Assembly (NCBI GenBank): GCA_012514415.1
Contig: JAAZAH010000158.1
Location: 1-14,667, forward strand
Source of the DNA: Sandaracinaceae bacterium
GTDB taxonomy: Bacteria; Myxococcota_A; Polyangia; Polyangiales; Houyiibacteriaceae
DNA length: 14,667 nt
Direction of reading: 5' to 3'
Shown: positions 6,668-13,898 of the stretch, piece after piece
Numbering within the stretch: the stretch's first letter is position 1
Layout: the number at the start of each line of letters is the position of its first letter
The notes under the pieces: generated by a model
Seen by the model: the letters and a program-made list of their open reading frames with translations, nothing else
The model's database searches: none
Told to the model about the DNA's origin: nothing
Made by a program: the position numbers and the translations under genes

Positions 6668-6997
6668 ATGTACAAGCTTCGAGCCGTTCTCGTCGTTCTC
6701 TTCATCGTCCTGGTGACGCCGTCTCTCGCAAACGCGCAGGAAGGAAGCTCGGCCAAAGACGACGATCCGCCTGCCGCCCAAGAGGAGCGAGCGCGGATCG
6801 ATCTGAATGAAGCCACCTATGAGGAGCTGCTCACGCTTCCAGGAATCGGACCGTCGAAAGCGAGAGCGATCCTCGCCTATCGTGAGCGCCGCCGCTTTCA
6901 CCATCCTTATGCGATCACGCGCATCAAGGGGATTGGGCGGTCGACCTATGCCCGGCTCCGCCCGCTCATCACGGTCACGGCTCCGAAAAAGCGTTGA
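6668..6997 (+). CDS. Secreted ComEA-type helix-hairpin-helix protein
   Basis: The product has 109 residues. A Sec signal peptide spans residues 1 to about 23 (MYKLRA, a hydrophobic core, then ANA before the cleavage site). A short acidic/Pro linker follows, then a ComEA-like pair of helix-hairpin-helix motifs: LPGIGPSKARAIL at 57-69 and IKGIGRSTYARL at 86-97, preceded by the typical IDLNEAT. Such domains bind double-stranded DNA backbones non-specifically. ComEA is the periplasmic DNA receptor in natural transformation, and small proteins of this form are often annotated as competence ComEA family. No other competence gene is nearby, so a role in DNA uptake is only a possibility. The start is secure: GGAGGTG lies about 5 nt before the ATG. 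Confidence 0.9.
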   Translation: MYKLRAVLVVLFIVLVTPSLANAQEGSSAKDDDPPAAQEERARIDLNEATYEELLTLPGIGPSKARAILAYRERRRFHHPYAITRIKGIGRSTYARLRPLITVTAPKKR

Positions 6998-7125
6998 GCG
7001 TCGAGCGTCGAGCGCGACCCTTTGATCCGGCAGCGGGCCTCGGGGCTCGGGGTCACGCCGCGGCAAGGGGAAGAGACGAGGATTCTCCTCGCCCATCTTG
7101 GCGCACTTCCTGATATCCTCATCGC

Positions 7126-7623
7126 GTGCCGAACGAACTCCAATTCCGCCGTGCCACGCTCGCTGACCGCGGGCTCCTCTTCACACTTCATCGCGCGCTC
7201 TACATCGACCACCGCGATAAGATTCTCCCACCCGAGATCATCGAGCTCGTCGCCTATCGCGATTTCGACACCGTGCTTCGCGAAGACGTCGAAGCGCTCC
7301 TCAAGAGTGAGCAGACCATCGTGCTCATCGGGCATCTCGAGGGAGAAACGGTCGGATACATCAGCGCGCGCATCCAGCAAGAGCCGAGGCGGCTCCTTCG
7401 GAGACGCGCCGTCATCGAGGATTGGTATGTCGAGGAGGCGCACCGCGGCAAAGGCTACGGAAGCCAGCTCCTGAAAGCGATCGAAGACTCACTTCGAGAG
7501 GCCGGCTGCGAAGTCCTCGAGTCGGCGACGTGGTCCTTTAACGTCGGTGCGCGAAGAGCCCATGAATCCCTCGGCTTCTCCGAGGTTCAGATCCAATACC
7601 GAAAGCGCCTCGAAGGAGACTGA
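7126..7623 (+). CDS. GNAT-family N-acetyltransferase
   Basis: This 165-residue protein has a complete GNAT fold. Beta-1 starts at LQFRRATLADRG (5-16). The acetyl-CoA pyrophosphate loop RGKGYGSQL (107-115) fits the (R/Q)xxGx(G/A) motif A. N139 lies in the motif B region, before HESLGF. It would transfer an acetyl group from acetyl-CoA to an amine; the substrate is unknown. The GTG at 7126 is the only usable start because an in-frame TGA lies five codons upstream. No Shine-Dalgarno is visible, so initiation may be weak or depend on the upstream helix-hairpin-helix gene 128 nt away, with which it may be co-transcribed. Its stop codon faces the hisG stop across 6 bp. Confidence 0.9.
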   Translation: MPNELQFRRATLADRGLLFTLHRALYIDHRDKILPPEIIELVAYRDFDTVLREDVEALLKSEQTIVLIGHLEGETVGYISARIQQEPRRLLRRRAVIEDWYVEEAHRGKGYGSQLLKAIEDSLREAGCEVLESATWSFNVGARRAHESLGFSEVQIQYRKRLEGD

Positions 7624-7632
7624 GCGCGCTCA
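7621..7632. repeat. 12-bp palindrome formed by two convergent stop codons
   Basis: TGAGCGCGCTCA is a perfect palindrome. Its left TGA is the stop codon of the GNAT gene on the plus strand, and its right TCA is the hisG stop on the minus strand. No room remains for separate terminators, so the two transcripts must overlap or end inside each other's coding regions. Confidence 0.9.
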
Positions 7633-8283
7633 TTCACCCCCAGCGGCGAGCCGCTCGAGCAGTGGGGCGATCAGGTTTCGCTTGAGCGCAAAGGAGGCGC
7701 GATTCGCGACGACGAGCGAAGAGATCTCGGTGATGTTCTCAAGCGGGACGAGGCCGTTGGCTTTCAACGTCGCTCCGGTCTCAACGATATCGACGATCAC
7801 ATCCGCAAGTCCCGTGAGCGGAGCAAGCTCGACCGAGCCACCCACATAGATGAGTTCGGTCGCGATCCCGCGCTCTTTGAAATAGCGCGCAGCGATGCCA
7901 GGAAATTTCGTCGCAACGCGGAGCGCCCTCCCACCTCTCGGTCGGAGATCCGCCCCCGGATGACCGCAAACCATCATGCGGCAATGCCCGATTCCCAGAT
8001 CGAGCGGCGCGTAGAGATCGTAATCTCGCTCAAGGAGCACGTCGCGGCCCAAGATGCCGAGATCGGCGGCGCCATACTCGACCCAAGTCGGCACATCGTC
8101 GGGCTTCAGGAGGAGATAGCGAAGGCGGCGCTCCGGATCGACCCGGATGAGCTCTCGGCCCTCGGCAAAAAGCGGGCTCGGATCGAGCCCTGCCGCCTCG
8201 AGCCGGGGACCAAGCTGCTTGAGCACCCGGCCCTTCGGAATCGCGATCACGAGCTCATCGGACGCTGATGTTTTCTCAATCAT
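7630..8283 (-). CDS. hisG: ATP phosphoribosyltransferase, short (catalytic-only) form
   Basis: HisG condenses ATP with PRPP in the first committed step of histidine biosynthesis. The 217-residue product matches the short HisG(S) form, which lacks the C-terminal regulatory ACT-like domain of about 80 residues and normally needs the HisRS-like partner HisZ. Visible hallmarks are AIPKGRVL (14-21), GAADLGILGRD (71-81), VATKFP (123-128) and the family signature starting at E152 and running through DIVETGATL (165-173). It lies 72 nt downstream of murA on the same strand, an order also found in several Gram-negative bacteria. No other his gene and no hisZ is in the window. The ATG at 8283 has only a weak ribosome-binding site, consistent with being an internal operon gene. 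Confidence 0.96.
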   Translation of the reverse strand: MIEKTSASDELVIAIPKGRVLKQLGPRLEAAGLDPSPLFAEGRELIRVDPERRLRYLLLKPDDVPTWVEYGAADLGILGRDVLLERDYDLYAPLDLGIGHCRMMVCGHPGADLRPRGGRALRVATKFPGIAARYFKERGIATELIYVGGSVELAPLTGLADVIVDIVETGATLKANGLVPLENITEISSLVVANRASFALKRNLIAPLLERLAAGGE

Positions 8284-8355
8284 GATAGAATCGTACGATC
8301 TTCTCGCTTGGTCTTCTTACACGCGAGCCACTCAAGCGATGCGCCCGGCTCATCG

Positions 8356-9621
8356 TCAGAGGCTCCCCTTCACGCGCCGGATATTGGCACCGAGACCTGC
8401 GAGTTTTCTCTCGATGTGTTCGTAGCCTCGATCGAGATGGTAGACCCGGCGCACCTCGGTCTCGCCCTCCGCAACGAGTCCGGCGATGATAAGGGAGGCG
8501 CTCGCCCTAAGATCCGTCGCCATCACGTTGGCGCCCTGAAGCTTGGGCACGCCGGTGATCGTCGCCGTACGCCCGTGGATATCGATATCGGCCCCCATCC
8601 GATTCAGCTCGGGGACATGCATGAAGCGATTCTCGAAGATCGTCTCGGTGATGCGACTCTGTCCCTCGGCCGCGCACATCAACACCATGAACTGCGCCTG
8701 CATATCGGTCGGAAAGCCGGGATGCGGCGCCGTCGTCACATCCACCGCACGGAGCGGTCCGCGACGCGCGACGCGCACTCCGGAGTCCTCGCGCTCAACC
8801 TCAACGCCGGCCGCCCGCAGCTTCGCGGCGACGGCCTCGAGATGCTCGAAGGTGACGCCATCGACGAGGACATCTCCGTGCGTCATCGCAGCCGCCACCA
8901 TGTACGTACCCGCCTCGATGCGATCGGGCATGATCGCGTGGTCGACCGGATCGAGCTCTTCCACGCCGTCGATGACGATCATGTCGGTGCCCGCTCCGAC
9001 GACATTCGCGCCCATCTTATTGAGTACGCGGGCGAGCTCCTCCACCTCGGGTTCACGCGCCGCGTTGACGAGAGTCGTACGTCCTTCGGCGAGAGCCGCT
9101 GCGCACATCAGGTTCTCGGTCCCCGTGACGGTCGGAATATCGAAAACGATCTCCGCGGCCGTGAGGCGACCGCGCGGCACCTTGACGTGGACATTCCCGT
9201 GCGTGAGATCGATCTTTGCGCCCATCAGCTCGAGGCCTTTGAGGTGCTGATCGATCGGCCGCGCCCCGATCGCGCATCCGCCCGGTAGGGAGACGATCGC
9301 TTCGCCATAGCGAGCGACGAGCGGACCGAGTACGAGCACCGAGGCGCGCATCTTCTTGACGAGTTCGTAGGGAGCGACCGGCGCTTCAACGGCCCGACCT
9401 TTGACACGAAAGACGCCTCCCCCAAACTCGACCTCTTGGTTCAGTTGACGAAGGAGCTCGGCGAGCGTTCGGATATCCTCGAGCTCGGGAACGTTCCGAA
9501 AGACATGATCGCCGTCTGAGAGGAGCGCAGCGCAGAGGATAGGCAGCGCGGCGTTCTTCGCGCCGCTGATGGGGACGCGGCCTTCGAGGCGACTTCCGCC
9601 GATGATCCGGATGCTATCCAC
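8356..9621 (-). CDS. murA: UDP-N-acetylglucosamine 1-carboxyvinyltransferase
   Basis: MurA transfers enolpyruvate from PEP to UDP-GlcNAc, the first committed step of peptidoglycan synthesis in the cytosol. The 421-residue length is standard. Visible residues include K22 and N23 in SGAKNAALPIL, R92 in KKMRAS, and the active-site Cys116 in LPGGCAIGARPIDQHL (equivalent to E. coli C115). The Cys rather than Asp predicts fosfomycin sensitivity of the enzyme itself. The start is GTG at 9621: an in-frame TAA lies only 12 nt upstream, so no earlier start is possible, and AGGGAG ends two bases before it. Upstream, after 87 nt, is the small TPR-like membrane protein gene; downstream is hisG. Confidence 0.97.
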   Translation of the reverse strand: MDSIRIIGGSRLEGRVPISGAKNAALPILCAALLSDGDHVFRNVPELEDIRTLAELLRQLNQEVEFGGGVFRVKGRAVEAPVAPYELVKKMRASVLVLGPLVARYGEAIVSLPGGCAIGARPIDQHLKGLELMGAKIDLTHGNVHVKVPRGRLTAAEIVFDIPTVTGTENLMCAAALAEGRTTLVNAAREPEVEELARVLNKMGANVVGAGTDMIVIDGVEELDPVDHAIMPDRIEAGTYMVAAAMTHGDVLVDGVTFEHLEAVAAKLRAAGVEVEREDSGVRVARRGPLRAVDVTTAPHPGFPTDMQAQFMVLMCAAEGQSRITETIFENRFMHVPELNRMGADIDIHGRTATITGVPKLQGANVMATDLRASASLIIAGLVAEGETEVRRVYHLDRGYEHIERKLAGLGANIRRVKGSL

Positions 9622-9708
9622 GACTCCCTGTTAGTCTAAGCTCGATCGCTCGGCAAGCCGGATATGATTGAGGAATCGCGCCAAGCCAGCGAAAACCACT
9701 CCGAGTTC

Positions 9709-10290
9709 TCATGCCGCAAGGAGCGCGGCCACGAAGAGCGCAAGGCCGGATGCGAAGAGTCCTGCGTCGAGCAGCATGCGCCGCACCGGCAGGTCATGCC
9801 CTGCTGCGGGGAGCAAAAGACGAAAGCCGAAGAAAAGAGAAAGGGCGAGCCCGAAACTTGCGAGGAGCACAGCGGTGGGGCTGACTCCAAGGCTGCGGTC
9901 AAGCTTGCTCCCATGCGTGAGCCCGAGACGCTTCGAGGCGTCCTCATAACGCTCATCATCCGCGGGTCGCCGGAGGCTGCTCGCGTTGCGCCCGCCCACG
10001 AGGCTGCGATCCGCGAGCTTCGAGAGCTCTTCGTTGCCCTCTTCCCGCGCGCGATCGCCGATCCGTATGAGCGCCTCAATCGCATCGCCTGACCTCGACG
10101 AGAAGGGGAAATCCGACCGCAGAACGCGCCGATACGCGGCGACGGCTTCCTTCATCTTCCCGGCTTTTTCGGCGGATTCAGCTTCGCGCATCGCCTCTTC
10201 TTGCGCGCCTCCGAGTCGCTGAACGAAGAGCCCAATCGCGGCTCCTCCAAGAAGGAGCAAAAAGAGGATGCGGCCCCCGCGCGAGCTCAT
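9709..10290 (-). CDS. Small membrane protein with TPR-like segment, unknown function
   Basis: I do not recognise a named family for this 193-residue protein. It has an N-terminal membrane helix (about 7-23). A helical segment at about 28-77 with alternating Ala/Glu reads like one or two tetratricopeptide repeats (AEKAGKMKEAVAAYRRVL). A charged middle part follows, then two membrane helices (about 138-160 and 172-192) at the C terminus. Its ATG overlaps the stop of the ABC permease gene in an ATGA junction, so the two are translationally coupled and probably work together. A role as an accessory or assembly subunit of the transporter is an inference from this coupling only. Confidence 0.82.
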   Translation of the reverse strand: MSSRGGRILFLLLLGGAAIGLFVQRLGGAQEEAMREAESAEKAGKMKEAVAAYRRVLRSDFPFSSRSGDAIEALIRIGDRAREEGNEELSKLADRSLVGGRNASSLRRPADDERYEDASKRLGLTHGSKLDRSLGVSPTAVLLASFGLALSLFFGFRLLLPAAGHDLPVRRMLLDAGLFASGLALFVAALLAA

Positions 10291-11213
10291 GGGAGATCGC
10301 GCCTATTGAAGAAGAGTGAGGCAAAGATCAATAAGATCACCGAGTAGACCAGCCCATAGGCGAGCGTGGTGCCGAGGTAGGTCAGCACTCCACCCGAAGT
10401 CCGCTCAGCGCTCAAGATCGTACGCCCCGGATTAAAGAGGTTCAGGTTGGGAGCAACCCAAGCAAGCGCACGCAGCAGCTCCTGGACGACCTCGGGGATC
10501 GCCTTCGATTTCATGCTCGCCATGGCATCGGCCGAGCGACCGATCAGAAAGACGCCCACGCTCAGGATCGCGCTCGTGAGCGGCATCGAAAACGAAGAAA
10601 AGAAGAGGACGAGCGCGATGAGCAACATGATCTCGCCCGCAACCAGCACGTGAAGCGTTAGAAGAAGCGGGGCATCCGCACCGGCCCCTCCCGCCACGCT
10701 CGCCGAGGCGAGATAGGCCGCAATCGACAGAGGAAGGGCGAGGACGGCTCCGATCCGCGCGAAGACAAAGAGCCCAACGGTAAAGAGAATAAAAACGAGG
10801 AAAACGAAGAAGATCAGGCCGAGCGACGCTCCTGCGGCGTGCGCGACGATGGCGAAATGGAGGGCGCCGAGGAGCGCGACGATATTCACTCCCGAAGTCC
10901 CGATCCCGAGCCATTTCCCGACGATGAACTCATAGCGATGCACATCGCGGGAGAGGATGCCGTACAGCGTCTTTCTCTCGACCTCCTGATGAAAGGTCGA
11001 GGAGGTCAGAAAGACGCACATGAAGATCGAGAGAAGGGAGACGGCTGCGAGGCCTACGTCAAAGACGATCCGCGCCCGCTCTTCTTGCGCGAGCTCGGCG
11101 AGGATGAGCGAGAAAAGAACGAGCCCAAGGCCGAGAACGATGGCCGCATAAAGAATGCGGTCGCGGATCGTCTCACGGTACGTATTGAGCGCGATGGCGA
11201 TGATGTTTTTCAT
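10287..11213 (-). CDS. ABC-2 type transporter permease
   Basis: The 308-residue product has about six membrane helices. It carries the cytoplasmic ABC-2/NosY-type signature QEVERKTLYGILSRDVHRYEFIVGKWLG (described from residues 76-103) after the second helix. It begins MKNIIAIALNTYRETIRDRI and ends FFNRRDLP, both typical of this permease class. These permeases pair with a separate ATPase to export or flip a substrate; the substrate here is unknown. No ATPase gene is adjacent: upstream lies another membrane protein with a 1-nt gap, and downstream the gene overlaps the TPR-like membrane protein by 4 nt. The ATPase must therefore be encoded elsewhere, or the protein acts in another way. Confidence 0.9.
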   Translation of the reverse strand: MKNIIAIALNTYRETIRDRILYAAIVLGLGLVLFSLILAELAQEERARIVFDVGLAAVSLLSIFMCVFLTSSTFHQEVERKTLYGILSRDVHRYEFIVGKWLGIGTSGVNIVALLGALHFAIVAHAAGASLGLIFFVFLVFILFTVGLFVFARIGAVLALPLSIAAYLASASVAGGAGADAPLLLTLHVLVAGEIMLLIALVLFFSSFSMPLTSAILSVGVFLIGRSADAMASMKSKAIPEVVQELLRALAWVAPNLNLFNPGRTILSAERTSGGVLTYLGTTLAYGLVYSVILLIFASLFFNRRDLP

Positions 11214-11214
11214 C

Positions 11215-11775
11215 TCAACTCTGAAAGAGGGGGCCGCCGCTTACGAGCGTGATGAGGGCCTTAGCGGAGAGGATAAAGATCATTGCGGACGCGATGAGCG
11301 CGAGCGTTTGTCGAAGTCTTGCCGCACCGGGATGCGGACTCGCCTCGAGGGATTGGAAAATCGAGAGCGAGAGCGCGCTGAAGAATAACAGCCCCAGCGC
11401 GGATTGGGCCAGCGTGGCACACTCGAGTCGAAGCCGCTCATGGGCCACCCGCGGATCGGCCTCGAAATAGGGGAGCACAAGGAACGAGCCGAGGAGAAGG
11501 AGGGTGGTGATGACGATCATGGCGATCTGGAGATGACGGACACCCTCTGTGGTGAATCCCACGCGGCGCCTAAGGGTGAGCCAGAGCTCCACCGCCTGCA
11601 CGACAAAGAGCGCGATCGCGGTCACGCCGAAGCTCAAACTGAGCTTCCCGTTCAGCGCCCGCGCAAAACGCTCCTTATCGAGAATCATTTCGCCGAATAG
11701 CGCGAGCTGACTTATGATCGCGAGCGCGATGACCCAAAGGACGATCGCACGCAGCGCGTGGAAGGATGCCGTCAT
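11215..11775 (-). CDS. Polytopic membrane protein of unknown function, first gene of the ABC permease cluster
   Basis: The 186-residue product has about five predicted membrane helices (roughly 9-30, 48-68, 82-104, 120-142 and 155-178). A conserved-looking charged stretch HLQIAMIVITTLL is followed by YFEADPRVAHERLRLE between helices. It faintly resembles DUF4149/TMEM205-type proteins, but I would not assign that without a profile search. Its stop (TGA) is separated from the permease ATG by one base, so the two are coupled. The ATG at 11775 lacks a clear Shine-Dalgarno. The start lies only 39 bp from the divergent lnt start. A weak promoter-like pair (TTGCGC at 11835-11830, AAGAAT at 11812-11807, 17-bp spacing) would place its -35 inside lnt. 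Confidence 0.82.
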   Translation of the reverse strand: MTASFHALRAIVLWVIALAIISQLALFGEMILDKERFARALNGKLSLSFGVTAIALFVVQAVELWLTLRRRVGFTTEGVRHLQIAMIVITTLLLLGSFLVLPYFEADPRVAHERLRLECATLAQSALGLLFFSALSLSIFQSLEASPHPGAARLRQTLALIASAMIFILSAKALITLVSGGPLFQS

Positions 11776-11814
11776 AGTCGTTCAGAGCGCGTCGAGCGCG
11801 GACCCGATTCTTTA

Positions 11815-13440
11815 ATGATTCGAGATTTTGCGCAATTTTCCAAGGAAACTCTTTTCGCAATCGCGGCAGGGCTCTCGCTCGTCTTCGCTGCAGAGCCGTT
11901 TTCGATCCCGGGACTCGCCTTTGCTTTTCCCGTGCTTTTTTCGCTCTCCCTGAGCGGAGGCGAAGGCGCGGACGAGGAGAGAGTCCGCAACCCGCATCGC
12001 CAACGCTCTCGGCCTAGAGCCTTCGCGAAGCTTCCATCACCTCATCGGGGTTTCGCAATCGGCCTTTGCACCGGACTGACGATTCAGCTTGGAGCGTTTG
12101 CGTGGATCCCCGAGCTGCTCGTTCGTTTCGGGGGCTTCCCCACACCGCTCGCATGGCTCGTCGCCTCGCTGCTCTACCTCGCCCAATCCCTCCCTTGGGC
12201 GCTCGCTGCCATGTTCGCTGTGTCCTTCGAACGCGCAGGAGTACGCCGTCTTTTCGCCCACGGGCTTTCGCTTCTGATCTTCGCGTACTCGCTACCGACC
12301 CTCTTTCCCTGGAGACCGGCCGATGTCCTGACAAGCTCGGCGCTTCCCTTTGCGCAGCTCGCCGAGCTTGGCGGCGCACCGCTCGTCGACGCCGCGTTCA
12401 CGCTCGTCGGTCTTAATTTTCTCGAGATCCCTCGCTCGCGTCTCGCTCCTGCCCTTTTCTTCGCGGCGGTGGCGCTCCCCACCGCGTTCGGGCTCGCGCG
12501 CATCTCATCACTCGAATCGGACGTTGCACCGCTTCCTAGCGAAGCATCTACAGATGAGACGAGGCGCGTTCCGATCGCCGTTCTTCAGCCCAACATCTCG
12601 ATCGAGGATAAACACAACCCTGAACTCGCCTTTCGGAACCTGGAGCGACTCCACGGCATGAGTCTTTCCGCCGAGGAGCGGGGCGCAGAGCTCATCCTCT
12701 GGCCCGAATCGGCCTACCCCTTCCCCATTCACCGCGAACGAAAACGCGATCACCCTGGAGATTATGCGCTCCGCCCTCGGGGCCTTCGCGCGCCGATCAT
12801 CGCTGGCGCGCTCACTCAGCGCGGCGGATGCGAGCGCTGGAACTCGGTCCTCGCGGTCGGTCCGGATGGCCGAATCCTTGGCGTCACCGATAAAATCGTC
12901 CTCCTCGCATTCGGCGAATTCGCCCCTTTTCATTCACTCTATCCCGCGTGGCTCAAAGAAAAAGTTCCCTGTCCCGGCTTTCTTCGCGGTGAGCGAGAGC
13001 CAACCCTCGATGTCGAAGGTGTCCGCTACGGCGTGCTCAACTGCTACGAAGATCTGCTCGCCTACCGCGCACGCGCGGTGTCGAACGCCGGCGCCGAGAT
13101 CCTTCTCAACTTCACGAACGATGCATGGTTTGGCGACACGGCCGAGCCGCATCTTCACCATATGGTCTCGCGCCTCCGGACGATCGAAACGCGGAGGGAG
13201 CTGATTCGCGCCGTCAATACCGGAGTGAGCGCGCATGTATCGAAGACCGGTCGCGATCTCCTTCGCACCGAGACCTTTACGGAAGCGATCGTCCTCGCCT
13301 CCGCCGCGCCATCGCAACAGACCACGCTCTTTTTGCTTCTCGGCGATTGGCTCCGGCCGATCTTGGCCGGTGGGATGCTTGCGCTTGGCTGGATCGCGCT
13401 TGGGCGCACGCGGACGCTGCGCCGACTCGGGCTTTCTTAG
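11815..13440 (+). CDS. lnt: Apolipoprotein N-acyltransferase
   Basis: Lnt adds the third acyl chain to the N-terminal Cys of lipoproteins in the inner membrane. The 541-residue product has an N-terminal multi-spanning region (to about residue 240) and a C-terminal nitrilase-like domain. The catalytic triad is visible: Glu298 in LILWPESAYPF, Lys360 in TDKIVLLAFGEFAPF and Cys410 in YGVLNCYEDLL. The downstream motifs NFTNDAWFGD and ETRRELIRAVNTG are also characteristic. I chose the ATG at 11815 (MIRDFAQF). An upstream GTG at 11758 would add a polar 19-residue extension and overlap the divergent gene. No Shine-Dalgarno precedes the ATG. A charged insertion (about residues 49-71) sits between the first helices. 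Two lipoproteins predicted in this window would be substrates. Confidence 0.95.
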   Translation: MIRDFAQFSKETLFAIAAGLSLVFAAEPFSIPGLAFAFPVLFSLSLSGGEGADEERVRNPHRQRSRPRAFAKLPSPHRGFAIGLCTGLTIQLGAFAWIPELLVRFGGFPTPLAWLVASLLYLAQSLPWALAAMFAVSFERAGVRRLFAHGLSLLIFAYSLPTLFPWRPADVLTSSALPFAQLAELGGAPLVDAAFTLVGLNFLEIPRSRLAPALFFAAVALPTAFGLARISSLESDVAPLPSEASTDETRRVPIAVLQPNISIEDKHNPELAFRNLERLHGMSLSAEERGAELILWPESAYPFPIHRERKRDHPGDYALRPRGLRAPIIAGALTQRGGCERWNSVLAVGPDGRILGVTDKIVLLAFGEFAPFHSLYPAWLKEKVPCPGFLRGEREPTLDVEGVRYGVLNCYEDLLAYRARAVSNAGAEILLNFTNDAWFGDTAEPHLHHMVSRLRTIETRRELIRAVNTGVSAHVSKTGRDLLRTETFTEAIVLASAAPSQQTTLFLLLGDWLRPILAGGMLALGWIALGRTRTLRRLGLS

Positions 13441-13576
13441 GCCGGTCGCCCGATGCCTGCGATCCGGCGAGCGCGTCGGTGCACTCTGTTCGCACTCGAG
13501 AAGCGCGAAACGACGAGCTGTGCAGGGGCGAGCTCACGCCTCAGAGAGGCTTCAAACTCGTCATGAAGCATCAACG
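13441..13576. other. Short non-coding stretch after lnt
   Basis: No gene is supported here. A small stem (GCCTC at 13538-13542, GAGGC at 13546-13550, loop AGA) lies about 100 nt past the lnt stop but has no U-tract, so termination of lnt is not explained by it. Confidence 0.4.
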
Positions 13577-13598
13577 AAAAAGGGCCCGCTATGGGCCC
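13577..13598 (-). terminator. Rho-independent terminator of tRNA-Gly
   Basis: On the minus strand GGGCCC, loop ATAGC and GGGCCC form a 6-bp all-GC stem, immediately followed by TTTTT. It begins about 16 nt after the CCA end of the tRNA. Confidence 0.85.
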
Positions 13599-13614
13599 GA
13601 TTTCAAACGCGTTT

Positions 13615-13690
<76 letters not shown>

Positions 13691-13703
13691 GTCTGAGTCG
13701 AGA

Positions 13704-13732
13704 TATTTAACCCTGCCCAGCGCGAACGTCAA
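13704..13732 (-). promoter_or_regulatory. Sigma70 promoter of tRNA-Gly
   Basis: TTGACG (13732-13727) and TAAATA (13709-13704) are separated by exactly 17 bp. Transcription would start near 13697, about 7 nt before the mature 5' end. This is the best promoter match in the window. Confidence 0.8.
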
Positions 13733-13751
13733 GCGTGGCGCAAGCGATCGA

Positions 13752-13803
13752 GCACGATTTCGAGGACGACCAACTCAGCTTGGTCGCGTGTCCTCGATCG
13801 TGC
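13752..13803. repeat. Long imperfect inverted repeat (20 paired bases)
   Basis: Three paired blocks are nested: GCACGAT (13752-13758) with ATCGTGC (13797-13803), CGAGGA (13761-13766) with TCCTCG (13791-13796), and CGACCAA (13767-13773) with TTGGTCG (13780-13786) around the loop CTCAGC. A 2-nt bulge (TT) lies on the left arm and a 4-nt bulge (CGTG) on the right. It sits between the divergent tRNA-Gly promoter and the lipoprotein gene. No U-tract follows on either strand, so it is not a classical terminator. It may be a structured RNA element, a regulator site or a remnant mobile repeat. Confidence 0.7.
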
Positions 13804-13881
13804 AGACGCTGCGTCCAGCGCAGAAGGGAGGGCTTCGGACGGTCCCCTCGGAGCGTTTCCTTCATTTTCATTCGGCGAAGT

Positions 13882-13887
13882 GATAAT
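13882..13887 (+). promoter_or_regulatory. Possible -10 element of the Cys-rich lipoprotein gene
   Basis: GATAAT, preceded by a T, matches the -10 consensus at 5 of 6 positions; no good -35 is present. If used, transcription would begin about 5 nt before the ATG at 13899, giving a nearly leaderless mRNA. That would fit the poorly placed ribosome-binding site (AGG directly abutting the ATG). Confidence 0.3.
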
Positions 13888-13898
13888 TTCGCTCGAGG

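Noticed and set aside
7077..7091. Hairpin CGAGGA-TTC-TCCTCG between the HhH and GNAT genes as a terminator
   Set aside because: The 6-bp stem is not followed by a T-run, so termination is unsupported and co-transcription of the two genes remains possible.
8308..9288. 326-codon plus-strand frame across murA
   Set aside because: It is antisense to a complete, well-conserved murA; the His/Arg/Asp-rich product is typical of high-GC shadow frames.
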